From Phycisphaerales bacterium (GTDB lineage Bacteria > Planctomycetota > Phycisphaerae > Phycisphaerales > UBA1924), in NCBI GenBank assembly GCA_020427395.1, contig JAGQON010000020.1, positions 1 to 64,000 of the forward strand: a DNA stretch of 64,000 nucleotides, written 5' to 3'. Every line of letters begins with the position of its first letter. The stretch's first letter is position 1. Both the position numbers and the translations under genes were made by a program. Below, one piece after another: positions 19,220 through 28,714 of this stretch. The notes beneath the pieces are model-generated. The model ran no database searches and was not told where the DNA came from. It saw nothing but the letters and a program-made list of their open reading frames with translations.

Positions 19220-20698
19220 TTACTGCCCCTGCGCCAGTGAGTAGCCCCGCTGACCGTCGTACATCTTGATCGGGATGAACTCGGTCACGCTGAACTTCTC
19301 CGCGACCTTCGCCAGCAGGTGCACCGTCGGGCCCTGCCCGATCGCACCGACATCCTTGTTGAGCTCGAAGCGGGCGCAGCAGTTGTTCACGATCTCGGTG
19401 TACGGAGAGCCGGTGGGCCACACCTGCGTGCCGCGGTTTGAGATCACCGTCAACCGGAACGGCGTGCCGTCGCACACCCGCTTGAGGCGGTCCGCCAGAT
19501 CCAGCGGCGTGAGCGTCGTCTCCAGGAAGATATCACATCCAACGACCTGACTTTGTACCTGCTCGTGGGTGACCATCATCTGATTCACACTGGGACGGGT
19601 AGGTGGCGTGTGGCAGATCATGTCTCCGCCTGGCACCTCGCACGCCGCGATCGTTGTTGGGGCTTTGCCGAGGTTCTTGGCAAGGGCCTGCGCGAAGGCC
19701 GTCGTCCCGACCGGGTCGCCCTTGCCCTTGACATCGCCCGTGTGCACGCCCGACTCGAGGGTGTACAGCAGCGCGTTCTCGATCTCGGCCGCCGATCGGC
19801 GCAGCCCGATATGCCGCAGCATGATCAGCCCCGAGAGCAGCAGACTCGTCGGGTTCGCCTTGTCCTGACCCGCGATGTCGGGTGCGGTGCCGTGCACGGC
19901 CTCGAAGATCGAGATCTGATCGCCGATGTTCGCGCTGGGCGCAAAGCCCAGACCCCCGACCAAACCCGCCGCCAGGTCCGACACGATGTCGCCCTGCAGG
20001 TTCGTCAGCACGATCATCTTGTAGCGGTCCGGACGCAGCACGAGGTTCATGCACAACGCGTCGATGATCACATCCTCGGTCTCGATGTCCGGGTAGTCCT
20101 GCGCGATGAAGCGGAACCGATCCAGGAATGTTCCATCGGTCATCTTCATGATGTTGGCCTTGTGCCCGCAGGTGACGCGGTCGATGCCGAAGCTCTTGGC
20201 CGTCTCGAACGCGAAGCGGTTGATCTGATCGCAGCCCGGGGTCGTGATCAGTCGCTTGGCGGCGTAGGAGTCCGGTGTCAGGCGGTGCTCGATGCCGCCG
20301 TAGGTGTCCTCAACATTCTCGCGAACAACATAGAAGTCCACCGGCACGCCCGCTTGCGAGAACACAGTCTCCACGCCGGGCAGCGACTGGAAGTGACGCA
20401 GGTTCGCGAAGGCCCCGAAGGTTTTGCGCAGCGTCACATTGATCGACTTGCCGCCGCCACCGATCGGGGTGCCCATCGGTCCCTTGTACAGGATGCCGGT
20501 TGCTTCGATGGTCTCGATCGCCTCATCGGTCATGCCGCGCGTCTCGCCGGTGGCGAAGACGCCCTGCCCCATCTGGACCTCCTTGAACTCGACCTTGTCG
20601 AGCACGCCGGCGGCCTCGAAGATGTGCATGCAGGCGCGGGTGATCTCGGGGCCGATGCCGTCGCCGGGTGCGAGTGCGATCTGGAGCTTGTCGCTCAT
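19220..20698 (-). CDS. icd: NADP-type isocitrate dehydrogenase with C-terminal extension
   Basis: 492 residues. The isopropylmalate/isocitrate dehydrogenase fold is shown by PGDGIGPEI near the N-terminus, the substrate motif [39 protein letters not shown], the metal-binding segment [14 protein letters not shown] and [13 protein letters not shown], and [15 protein letters not shown]. It is longer than E. coli Icd (416 residues): an extra C-terminal domain of about 140 residues after the PGGDM region puts it in the Rickettsia/Thermus-like ICDH class. It oxidatively decarboxylates isocitrate to 2-oxoglutarate in the citrate cycle. Cofactor choice is from family knowledge, not a residue I could verify. 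Confidence 0.92.
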   Translation of the reverse strand: MSDKLQIALAPGDGIGPEITRACMHIFEAAGVLDKVEFKEVQMGQGVFATGETRGMTDEAIETIEATGILYKGPMGTPIGGGGKSINVTLRKTFGAFANLRHFQSLPGVETVFSQAGVPVDFYVVRENVEDTYGGIEHRLTPDSYAAKRLITTPGCDQINRFAFETAKSFGIDRVTCGHKANIMKMTDGTFLDRFRFIAQDYPDIETEDVIIDALCMNLVLRPDRYKMIVLTNLQGDIVSDLAAGLVGGLGFAPSANIGDQISIFEAVHGTAPDIAGQDKANPTSLLLSGLIMLRHIGLRRSAAEIENALLYTLESGVHTGDVKGKGDPVGTTAFAQALAKNLGKAPTTIAACEVPGGDMICHTPPTRPSVNQMMVTHEQVQSQVVGCDIFLETTLTPLDLADRLKRVCDGTPFRLTVISNRGTQVWPTGSPYTEIVNNCCARFELNKDVGAIGQGPTVHLLAKVAEKFSVTEFIPIKMYDGQRGYSLAQGQ

Positions 20699-20810
20699 AG
20701 GGGTCTACCTCTTTCGGGGGGTGCCTTGGCTCTGTTCACAGCGTCTATCGACAGGATAGGCCCCGCGGGTGAGCGTGTAGACCCGGTTGTTGCGAAGTTG
20801 CCGCCCCGTC

Positions 20811-21788
20811 TCAGGCATGCGTTGCGCGAGCCAGACGCTCGAGCAGTGCGTACAGGATCGCCCGCTCATCGTCATCGTTCGCCTCGGGCGGGTTCTCGAC
20901 CCAGATCTGGGTGCCCTTGGCCCGGTCGCCCTCGTGCAGGGCGCGGTAGATCGACTGGGCGAACCCCGCCAAGCGATCGGAGATGGCGATCAGCTCGCCC
21001 CCGCATGGGTGCGTTTGGATCGACCACGCGATGAGTACCGCCGTAGACGGCGCATTTGCGAGCTCTTCCTGTGAAACCAGACGCGTCGGTGTGCGTGGCT
21101 GGTAGTGCGCCCCGATCAGACCCGGCGAGCGCGCGTTCGTATCGACTGCGCTCGACTCGACCACCTCAACCTCACAGCCGAGCACCTCCCCGATCCGGTG
21201 CGCCCCCAGCACCCCCGGCCGCAGCACACGGGGCGTCTCCGACGACAGGTCGAGCACCGTCGACTCGATGCCCGCCCGGCAGTGACCGCCGTCGAGCACG
21301 AGCAAATCCTCGCTGGCGAACGCATCACGCACATGCTCGGGCGTGGTAGGGGAGATGTAGCCGCTGGGGTTCGCGCTGGGTCCGACGATTGGACTCCCCA
21401 GCGCCTCGATCAGTGCCAGCGCCATCGGGTGCTCGGGGCAACGCACCGCGACCGTATCGCCGCCCGCGGTCACCGCGTCGGGCACGTGGTCCACCTTGGG
21501 CAGCACCAGGGTCAGCGGCCCGGGCCAGAATGCCTTTGCAAGCTTCGTTGCTTCCTCGGGCCAATGGCGAGTGAGGGTGCGGGCCATCTCCTCGCCGCTG
21601 ACATGCACGATCAGCGGATTCGTGCTCGGGCGTCCCTTGAGCGCAAAGACCCGCTGCACCGCGTCCGCGTTGAGCGCATCGGCTCCGAGCCCGTACACCG
21701 TCTCGGTCGGGAAGGCGACGAGGCGTCCGCCCGCGAGGCGCTGCACGCCCATCGCGATACCCTCTGGCCCCGCGACGATCTCAGCCAT
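20811..21788 (-). CDS. Threonylcarbamoyl-AMP synthase (Sua5/YrdC/TsaC family)
   Basis: 325 residues: an N-terminal YrdC domain plus a Sua5-type C-terminal domain, so it is of the long Sua5 kind. The N-terminus has VAFPTETVYGLGADA and FALKGRPSTNPLIVHV, the K-x-R...S-x-N signature, and later SANPSGYISPT. It makes L-threonylcarbamoyl-AMP from threonine, bicarbonate and ATP, the first step of t6A37 modification of ANN-decoding tRNAs. The ATG overlaps the last 8 bases of the TolC-like gene (ATGGCTGA), so it may be translated by coupling. Confidence 0.93.
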   Translation of the reverse strand: MAEIVAGPEGIAMGVQRLAGGRLVAFPTETVYGLGADALNADAVQRVFALKGRPSTNPLIVHVSGEEMARTLTRHWPEEATKLAKAFWPGPLTLVLPKVDHVPDAVTAGGDTVAVRCPEHPMALALIEALGSPIVGPSANPSGYISPTTPEHVRDAFASEDLLVLDGGHCRAGIESTVLDLSSETPRVLRPGVLGAHRIGEVLGCEVEVVESSAVDTNARSPGLIGAHYQPRTPTRLVSQEELANAPSTAVLIAWSIQTHPCGGELIAISDRLAGFAQSIYRALHEGDRAKGTQIWVENPPEANDDDERAILYALLERLARATHA

Positions 21789-23685
21789 CCTGCTCGGCTT
21801 CCGTGGGTTCGGGCTCTTCGCTCGGGGCTTCGTATTCCAGCGCCGACTCGCCCGGGGCGAGCTGGTTGGCGTCGGGCACGACGAAATCGATGCGGTTGCG
21901 ACGCAGGATCGTGCCCATCGCAGCGTACAGGTCGACGATCGACTTGTTGTAGTTCGTCAGCGCTGAGGCCTCGGCGATTTCGGCACTCGCCAGCGATTCC
22001 TGCTGGTTGAGCTCGAGGTTGAGGCGTTCCACGCTGTAGCCGTTGTTCGTCAGTTCTTTTTCGACCATCAGTGCCCGCAGCGCCTCGCCCTGCGCCACGC
22101 GCGAGAGCGACGACTGCTCGATCAGTGCACCGTTGGTCGTCACCGCGTTGAGCGCGTTCTTGACCTCCAAAACGATATTCTGCGCCGTCTGGCGGTACGC
22201 CACGACCGATTGCATCCGCTCCAGGCGGGCCGAGCGATACCCGGCCTCGCCGGCGCGGTTGCCGATGGGCTGCTCGAAGCGGGCACCGATGAGCCAGTCA
22301 TCAATGAACCGCGTCTCGCCCGTGTTCTGATACGCATCGCCGAACGAATCGTCGAAGCCCAGCAGGCGGGCCTGCGCCGTGAGGTCCAGGCGTGGGAGCT
22401 GCTGGTTCTTTGCAAGCTGCTGGCGGATGGTCGCATCATCGATGTTCAGCAGCGCCCGCGTCATCTCGGGGCGCTCCTGCACACCCGCCGTGATCGCGTC
22501 CAGCAGCGAAAAGCTCAGCTGCTCGCTCATCGCGTCCTCGCTGGGCACGATAAGCGTTTCCGAACCAACGGGAAGCGCCGGGTCGTTGATCAGCGCCTTG
22601 AGGCGGTCGCTCGCCAGGCGCAGGTTCGTGCGGGCCACCAGCAGATCGGAACGCCGGCGCTCGACGCGGGCCACCGCGTCGGCGACCTGCGCCTGGCGTG
22701 CGTCCTGCACACGCCGCGCCTTGATGTCGTCACGTACCTCGATGCCCCGATCGAGCAGCTTGGCGCGGATGATGAGCACCTTGTACGCCTGCACCAGATC
22801 CCAGTATGCCCGCTCAGTCTCCGCGGCCGTGTTGATCAGCGTGCTCTTGAGCTGCGAGACACTGGTTCGTTCCGCGTTGCGAGCCAGCTCGATCTGCGCC
22901 ATGTTTGCATCGCGACCGAAGCCCTGCAGCAGCGGCTGTGTCAGCCCGACCACGAAGTCCGCGTTGTTCGCGGGGTTGGGTACGGGCGCGGTGCCGAAGA
23001 ACGAGGTGTCAACATTGTTGTACCCGATGTCATTTCTCAGCTCGAGCGTGCCGCCCGTGTTCATCTGGCGCGAGACACCCACGCTGCCCGTGACCGTCTG
23101 CGAATCAACACGGATCACGCCGTTATTGCCGCCAAAGCCCTGCCCCGCCTGCGGGATCGAGGAATCCTGGTAGGTCCCCTCCGCAAAGAACAACCAATCG
23201 AACTGCGCCTCGGCCTGCGTCAGCGCCGCCTGCGCAATCGCCGGCGAGAACCGGGCGATCTCCACGCTCAGGTTGTTCCCCACGCTCGACTGGATCGATT
23301 GCTCAAGCGAGAGCCCGATCAGCTTCGTCGGCTGCCCCAGCAGGTCATCGCCGATCAGGTGCGAGATCGGGCTGTCCGCGTCCGGATGCTCCGCCGCGAG
23401 CTGCTCGATATAGCCCTGGGGCGAGAACTCCTTGGCGATTGTCTCCAGATGATCCTCACGGATCTCCAGCTTCGTCAGGTCCAGCGAGCTCGAAACGGTC
23501 CGCGACTGTGGGTACGCCTCAGCCTGCTCAATCTCGCGCTCGATCGCGTTGAGCATGGACTGCTGAAGCACCTGATCGTGCTCGCGATTGATCGGCGAGC
23601 TGCACCCCGCCAGCGCAATCAGCGAGGAGACGAGCAGGCTGGCGGAACTGACGACGGCTTTGCTTGTGCGCACACTTGAGGTCAT
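21781..23685 (-). CDS. TolC-family outer-membrane efflux lipoprotein
   Basis: 634 residues from the ATG at 23685, where a lipoprotein signal peptide begins (MTSSVRTSKAVVSS..., lipobox LAGC, Cys28); the frame extends to 23751 but that leader is polar. The body has long amphipathic heptad-like helices (RVQDARQAQVADAVARVERR, EVKNALNAVTTNGALIEQSS) and two related halves, as in outer-membrane efflux proteins that form trimeric export ducts; strand segments such as GGTLELRNDIGYNNVDTSF match the barrel. No partner ABC or RND pump is next to it. It is followed by the Sua5 gene with an 8-base overlap. Confidence 0.85.
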   Translation of the reverse strand: MTSSVRTSKAVVSSASLLVSSLIALAGCSSPINREHDQVLQQSMLNAIEREIEQAEAYPQSRTVSSSLDLTKLEIREDHLETIAKEFSPQGYIEQLAAEHPDADSPISHLIGDDLLGQPTKLIGLSLEQSIQSSVGNNLSVEIARFSPAIAQAALTQAEAQFDWLFFAEGTYQDSSIPQAGQGFGGNNGVIRVDSQTVTGSVGVSRQMNTGGTLELRNDIGYNNVDTSFFGTAPVPNPANNADFVVGLTQPLLQGFGRDANMAQIELARNAERTSVSQLKSTLINTAAETERAYWDLVQAYKVLIIRAKLLDRGIEVRDDIKARRVQDARQAQVADAVARVERRRSDLLVARTNLRLASDRLKALINDPALPVGSETLIVPSEDAMSEQLSFSLLDAITAGVQERPEMTRALLNIDDATIRQQLAKNQQLPRLDLTAQARLLGFDDSFGDAYQNTGETRFIDDWLIGARFEQPIGNRAGEAGYRSARLERMQSVVAYRQTAQNIVLEVKNALNAVTTNGALIEQSSLSRVAQGEALRALMVEKELTNNGYSVERLNLELNQQESLASAEIAEASALTNYNKSIVDLYAAMGTILRRNRIDFVVPDANQLAPGESALEYEAPSEEPEPTEAEQDG

Positions 23686-23822
23686 GCCAGAACGATAGGT
23701 TGGAAATAATCGCCGTGCTCGATTCTCTGTCACAACATCATGCCGAATCACACGCGTAGACTAGTCTGCCGCGTCCACCAGCGCGAACACGCCGGGGACA
23801 CGACCAGGTAAGGAGGCCCGCT

Positions 23823-25223
23823 GTGCGAACCAACACGATCTTCACCCAGAAGAACGCCCGAATCCCCCTCGCCCTCGCCCTGATGGGTGCGCTCGGGGGT
23901 ATTTCTCCCATGACCGCGCTCGCAAGCGAAGCAGGCAGCGAGCTGATCGTCGCTCAGGACGGTGCCAGCTACATGACCGTCGATCGGGCCGACGAACCCC
24001 TGCGCTGCGGCGATCAGGATGTCTTCTACGCCATCGCCCGCCTGACCAAGGGCACCGTGCTCCGCACCGCCGGCGAGTCGGGCGCATACACCAAGGTCAT
24101 CGTTCCCGAGAACATCGGGGCACTGGTTCCCGCCACCGAGGTCGAACTGGTGAACTCGGGCAAGGTCGCCAAGCTCCGCGTCGACTCCAAGCTGCGTGCC
24201 CCGTCCCAGCTCATGGGGCTCTCGGGCGCGTGGAAGCAGATGTACGCCACCGCCCTGCCCGCGGGGACCGAGTTGGAGATCATCGAATCGCTCAAGAACG
24301 ACACCGGCGGCGTGGTCGGCTACCGTGTCAAAGCCATCAACAGCCCCAGCGGTGAGCTGCCTATCGCCTATGTCCTCACCGACGCCCTCCGCCCCGCTCT
24401 GAGCAGCGAGATCGAGGCTGTTACCACCGGCAACACCGAGATGCCCAAGCCTGCGAACACCACGCCAACCACGCAGCCCGAGCAGCCCGCGACCCAGCCG
24501 ACAGAGCAGCAAACAACTCAGCCTGTCACCCAGCCCGAACCCGAGACGCAGGACGATGAGCCCGCCGTGGATACCTCGCTGCTCGAAGAGCAAGTGACCA
24601 ACGAGCCGGCAACCATCGAGAACCAGCCCCCGGTCACCCAGCCCACGCAGCCGGTGGTCACCGCCGACGAGGGGCGTATACCAACCTCCAAGCTCGAAGA
24701 CCTCGAGGCGAGCTTTGAGAACGCACGCCAGCTTTCCCGCGCCGAGCTCGACGAGGCGCTCAGCGAGCTGCTCGCGGAGTTCACCCGCACCCGCGAGGAG
24801 GCCGAGGGCGACGAGTCGCTCGAGCGGGCCCTCGATCAGCGCATCGAGTGGCTCAAGATCCGCATCCAGACCCGCGATCAGCGCCGCCAGATCAGCGAAG
24901 CCCTCGCCGAGTACGACTCCAACGCCGACCAGACCGCGCAGGCGATCGAGAAGTGGCAGCAGGGGCGGGCCTATCAGCTCGTGGGTCGCATGGTCGTCTC
25001 TTCGGTGTACACCGGCGAGCGTCTGCCGCTGCTCTACCGCGTGCAGGGCACCGACCCGATCACCGGGCAGCCGCGAACTGTCGGCTACATCGCACCCAAG
25101 AAGGATCAGGATCTGCGTCACATGCTCGGACGCGTCGTGGGCGTGCTCGGCGTCATGCGTGACGATGCCGCGCTCGGACTCCGCGTTGTCGAGCCCGAAC
25201 GCGTTGACCTGATGCCCGAGTAA
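23823..25223 (+). CDS. Secreted SH3-like protein with Thr/Gln/Pro linker and coiled coil
   Basis: 466 residues from a GTG at 23823, preceded by a strong AAGGAGG site. Signal peptide MRTNTIFTQKNARIPLALAL..., cleaved after ALA. Residues about 40-190 hold one or two bacterial-SH3-like modules (LTKGTVLRTAGESGAYTKVIVP and ALPAGTELEIIES, quoted as two pieces). Residues about 200-290 are a low-complexity linker of TTQPEQPATQPTEQQTTQP type. An acidic coiled coil follows (LEDLEASFENARQLSR..., RTREEAEGDESLERALDQRI), then another SH3-like piece (VVSSVYTGERLPLLYRVQG). Such proteins often bind cell-wall or surface polymers. Its stop overlaps the next gene (TAATG). Confidence 0.75.
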   Translation: MRTNTIFTQKNARIPLALALMGALGGISPMTALASEAGSELIVAQDGASYMTVDRADEPLRCGDQDVFYAIARLTKGTVLRTAGESGAYTKVIVPENIGALVPATEVELVNSGKVAKLRVDSKLRAPSQLMGLSGAWKQMYATALPAGTELEIIESLKNDTGGVVGYRVKAINSPSGELPIAYVLTDALRPALSSEIEAVTTGNTEMPKPANTTPTTQPEQPATQPTEQQTTQPVTQPEPETQDDEPAVDTSLLEEQVTNEPATIENQPPVTQPTQPVVTADEGRIPTSKLEDLEASFENARQLSRAELDEALSELLAEFTRTREEAEGDESLERALDQRIEWLKIRIQTRDQRRQISEALAEYDSNADQTAQAIEKWQQGRAYQLVGRMVVSSVYTGERLPLLYRVQGTDPITGQPRTVGYIAPKKDQDLRHMLGRVVGVLGVMRDDAALGLRVVEPERVDLMPE

Positions 25224-26566
25224 TGGGTTCCGGTAAGCAGCACCACCCCGAGCACGATGCGGACGCGCCCGATCAGGGCGCGGGCGAGGACATCGTGCTC
25301 GCCAACGCGCTGAGCACCCGTGAAGACCCGATCGAAGCCGCCGCGGAGGCGGCCTCCCGCATCCATCAGCGCCTCGACACCGCGCCCGACCTGCTGATGA
25401 TCTTCGTCACTCCGCACCACGCCCAGCGCATGGGCATGATCGCCGACACCCTCCGCGAATCGCTCGGGTCCAGCCACATGCTTGGTGTCTCCGCCCACGC
25501 CGTCATGAGCGGCGTCACCGAGATCAACGACGACCCCGGCATCGCCCTGCTCGCCTGCTCCATGCCGGGCGTACGCATCAGCCCATTCTGGGTCGATCAC
25601 CTCTCGCCGCGTGACAGCACTGACGAACGGGCGGCCAAGCTCGCCGACCAGATCGACGCGGGCACCGACATGCGGGCCGCGTTCTTCTTCGCCGACCCTT
25701 TCTCGGTGCCGCTGGTCAAGCTGATCCCCGCACTCAGCGCCGCCCGTATGCAGCACATCACTTCCTCCGGGCGTGTCGAGTCCATCGGCACAATCCTCGG
25801 GGGCATGGCCTCGGCCGCAACCCGCCCCGGCGGCAACACCCTGCTGCTCGACGGCGAGGTCCGCTCCAGCGGCGCCATGGGTGTCACCCTCTCGGGCCCG
25901 ATCCGCGTCGACACCGTCGTCTCGCAGGGCTGCCGACCCATCGGGCACCCGATGATCATCACCCGGGCACGCGGCAACCTGATCCTCGAACTCGCCGGCG
26001 TGAAGGCCGTCGACGCCATCCGCGAGATCGTCCACAACCTCAGCCAGCACGACAAACAGTTGCTGGGTAATGGGCTGCTGCTCGGGCGCGTCATCAACGA
26101 GCACAAATCACACTTCGGTCGTGGCGACTTCCTGATCCGCAACATCATGGGCGGCGACGAGGAATCGGGCGCCGTGGCTGTCGCCGATCTCGTTACTGCA
26201 GGTCAGACCGTCCAGCTGCACCTGCACGACGAGCAGACCGCGCGCGAGGACCTCTCACTCCTGCTCGACGGGCAGCGTCTCTATGAGAAGCCCGCCGGCG
26301 CCCTGCTCGTGTCGTGCACCGGGCGAAGCGAGAAGTTCTTCGAAGAGCCGGGCTACGACGCAAAGACCATCGCCCACGCGTTCGATCGTGTCCCCGATGG
26401 TGCTGCGCTCGCCAAGGCTGGTGCCGAGCTGAATACCGACGAGGGCATCCCGCTCGCGGGCTTCTTCGCCGCCGGCGAGATCGCTCCGATTGATGAGCAG
26501 ATATTCCAGCACGGGCACACCGCCGTTGCGGGGCTCTTCAGAAGGCCGGACCCGCTGGAGCGATGA
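25223..26566 (+). CDS. FIST domain sensor protein
   Basis: 447 residues. The N-terminal FIST domain is suggested by DLLMIFVTPHHAQR, then SSHMLGVSAHAVMSG, where GxSxxG marks the predicted ligand site; the C-terminal FIST_C domain carries GNGLLLGRVINEHKSHFGRG, FLIRNIMGGDEESGAV and GALLVSCTGRSEKFF. FIST proteins are predicted sensors of small ligands such as amino acids in signalling pathways. No attached kinase or cyclase domain is seen. It begins at the last base of the previous gene's stop (TAATG), so the two are likely coexpressed although the first product is exported and this one is cytoplasmic. Confidence 0.85.
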   Translation: MGSGKQHHPEHDADAPDQGAGEDIVLANALSTREDPIEAAAEAASRIHQRLDTAPDLLMIFVTPHHAQRMGMIADTLRESLGSSHMLGVSAHAVMSGVTEINDDPGIALLACSMPGVRISPFWVDHLSPRDSTDERAAKLADQIDAGTDMRAAFFFADPFSVPLVKLIPALSAARMQHITSSGRVESIGTILGGMASAATRPGGNTLLLDGEVRSSGAMGVTLSGPIRVDTVVSQGCRPIGHPMIITRARGNLILELAGVKAVDAIREIVHNLSQHDKQLLGNGLLLGRVINEHKSHFGRGDFLIRNIMGGDEESGAVAVADLVTAGQTVQLHLHDEQTAREDLSLLLDGQRLYEKPAGALLVSCTGRSEKFFEEPGYDAKTIAHAFDRVPDGAALAKAGAELNTDEGIPLAGFFAAGEIAPIDEQIFQHGHTAVAGLFRRPDPLER

Positions 26567-27532
26567 TTAAAGCCACCCGAGCGACTTGAGGTCGTCCGTC
26601 GGCTCCTTGAACGAGCACGACCCGTACCCCGTCGCAAACGACTCGCGGGCCTGCGCCAGCTGCGCGACATCGATCTCGAACTCCGTCCACCCCACCCGAT
26701 CGCTCTCGAAGCGGAAGTGACTCGCATCGCCGTCATCCAGCAGGCGCACGGCCTCGGTCTCGGCGAACCCGTTGCAGTGCCGCACCATCGCCCCCGCGAG
26801 GAAGACATTGACGAATCCGTGCATCACGCCGCGCGGCGCATTTGGCTCGTAGGTCAGCGCGTGCTCGCTGCGGAGCGGGTGGTGCAGCCCGGCCGTTGCC
26901 TTGAAGGGCACATCCGCCCGATGGCACGCGACGATGAAGCGTGCGATATCCGCTGATGAGGGGAACAAATCGCTCGTCACGCCGCCACAACGGATCTTGG
27001 CGACCGCGCCAGTGCCCGCCATCGCCGCGACAAAGCCGCGCGGGTCGCCGCCGAAGATGACTTCCTTTGGCAGCTCAAACGCCGGCACGATCATCTCAGG
27101 GATCGTGTCCAGAAGATCGTCGATCTCGCTGGGCGATCCGATCTTCATCTCCAGCGCATCGACCATCGCCAGTCCGTTGGTCTCGCTGTCGTGACGCTCG
27201 TTGAAGGCGTAGATGCGTTCGAGGTTCTCCTCAAGGTCACCGATGATGATTGCGCTGATCTGCCACGGGTCCTGGAAGTCCGCGTGCTCACGGTACCCGC
27301 TCGTGGCGTAGGTGCCGGGCATCAAAGCGGCCCCGTGCTCACTCAGCTCATCGAGCCGCGAGGCCGGGCAGATGAAGCGAGAGAGGAACCGCTCGTAGCT
27401 GCTCCGCAGGTCGCGTGCGTAGTTCTGTGTCGCCATCGCCATATCGAGCTGGCTGGGCGGAAAAAGCCCTGCGTAGTCGATCAGCCCGGTCATGAGGGTT
27501 TCGATGCTTCGGAGCGTGCTCGATGAGGTCAT
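26567..27532 (-). CDS. Conserved hypothetical protein
   Basis: 321 residues, convergent with the FIST gene with no base between the two stop codons. I recognise the N-terminal pattern LIDYAGLFPPSQLDM...YARDL...LSRFICPASRLDEL from unannotated proteins of Planctomycetes, but know no function. There is no signal peptide or membrane helix. A Gly/Asp-rich centre (EVIFGGDPRGF) and KIRCGGVTSDLFPSSADIARFI suggest a TIM-barrel-like soluble enzyme, and HRADVPFKATAGLHHP near residue 225 is the most striking conserved-looking segment. The enzyme idea is a guess. Confidence 0.65.
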   Translation of the reverse strand: MTSSSTLRSIETLMTGLIDYAGLFPPSQLDMAMATQNYARDLRSSYERFLSRFICPASRLDELSEHGAALMPGTYATSGYREHADFQDPWQISAIIIGDLEENLERIYAFNERHDSETNGLAMVDALEMKIGSPSEIDDLLDTIPEMIVPAFELPKEVIFGGDPRGFVAAMAGTGAVAKIRCGGVTSDLFPSSADIARFIVACHRADVPFKATAGLHHPLRSEHALTYEPNAPRGVMHGFVNVFLAGAMVRHCNGFAETEAVRLLDDGDASHFRFESDRVGWTEFEIDVAQLAQARESFATGYGSCSFKEPTDDLKSLGWL

Positions 27533-27551
27533 GGGGGATGATACGCCGGCG

Positions 27552-28694
27552 CTACAGCGCCTCCACCTGCTCGCCCTCTGGTGTCGAGAAGCCGGCGTGC
27601 ATCATGGGCTCCCAGGGCCCCATGGCGTCAATCGGGCGGAGATCGGGGTCGAAGAAATCACACATTGATCGTGCGAACAGCGCGATCCGGCGGTTGTTGG
27701 CGGTGTCGCCATCGAAGTGCCCATCATCGATCTGGAACCGCCACTTGCGACCCGGGTCGGCATCGACCGCGTTGAACACCGCGGCCGCGCACTCGGGCGG
27801 TACGATCTCATCGCGCTTTGCCAGCATCGCGAGGGTCGGTACCCGCACCCGCCGCCCATGCACGATCGCGTCGCAAAGCTTGAGCCGCCCCAAGAGCTCG
27901 TCATGGCGATCCGGGTGGGCATCGAGGACCCTGCGGATCTGGGCGGCGGCCCCGGTTGGGTGCATCAGACGCCTTGGCCAATCGCCCAGTGAGGGCGTCG
28001 CGATCGCCAGGCGATCGACGATGGACTCGCCCGCGAGCTTGCCGATCAGCTGGGCGGCGCTGATCACCGCCAGCCCGCCACCGAGGGATGAACCGTGCAG
28101 GAACACCCCCGGGTGCTCAAGAGACTCGTCGACCGCGATGTCGGTATCGGTGTCCCGGTGCAGCAGCGCATTGCGCATGGCCCGGCAGGCGTTGCAGACA
28201 TCGGCGACCGCTTGCGGCAGGATCCACTCGTCGTGCTTCTCGCCGTCAAAGCCACGCGTGATCCAGTCGTGCGATCCGCTTAAGTTGGTCGTGAGATCGC
28301 CGCAACTCGTGCGCGATCCCGGATAACCACGCAGACGGATCAGCAGCACCGCCACTCCTCGTTCCGCGATGCGCTGCCAACGGCGCGCGTTGATCTCCAG
28401 CGGGTCGGGGATATGGTCGCCGTGCACGCTTACCAGCGACGCACCGACGGGTTGACCGCTAGCAGGCAGCACCAGACGAGCACCGATGGTGACTCCGCCG
28501 ACGGACTCGAACTCGTGCGTCGCGCTCGGGTCGCTGGGGTCGGGCTTGACGCGCTGAACAAGTGCGGGCGCACCCGAGACAAGCCCCGCGTACCAGTGCT
28601 TCCAGAACACGGAGTGATCCGTCGCGGGCACAGGGTCCCCGATGTGCGCAAAGGTGCGCACGATCTCAGCCGGGGAGGGTGTGCCGCGATCCAT
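27552..28694 (-). CDS. Alpha/beta hydrolase, acetyl xylan esterase (AXE1)-like
   Basis: 380 residues. The nucleophile is in HGSSLGGGLAVI, the Asp candidate in LAKRDEIVPPE and the His in IDDGHFDGD, in the usual order. The first half has VGGVTIGARLVLP and VSVHGDHIPDP, then IRLRGYPGSR, a layout seen in AXE1/cephalosporin-C deacetylase-type esterases, which remove acetyl groups from sugars. No signal peptide is visible, so it acts in the cytoplasm. The exact substrate cannot be told. A GGAG site precedes the ATG at 28694. Confidence 0.72.
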   Translation of the reverse strand: MDRGTPSPAEIVRTFAHIGDPVPATDHSVFWKHWYAGLVSGAPALVQRVKPDPSDPSATHEFESVGGVTIGARLVLPASGQPVGASLVSVHGDHIPDPLEINARRWQRIAERGVAVLLIRLRGYPGSRTSCGDLTTNLSGSHDWITRGFDGEKHDEWILPQAVADVCNACRAMRNALLHRDTDTDIAVDESLEHPGVFLHGSSLGGGLAVISAAQLIGKLAGESIVDRLAIATPSLGDWPRRLMHPTGAAAQIRRVLDAHPDRHDELLGRLKLCDAIVHGRRVRVPTLAMLAKRDEIVPPECAAAVFNAVDADPGRKWRFQIDDGHFDGDTANNRRIALFARSMCDFFDPDLRPIDAMGPWEPMMHAGFSTPEGEQVEAL

Positions 28695-28714
28695 GCCGCG
28701 CTCCTTGCGTGCCC

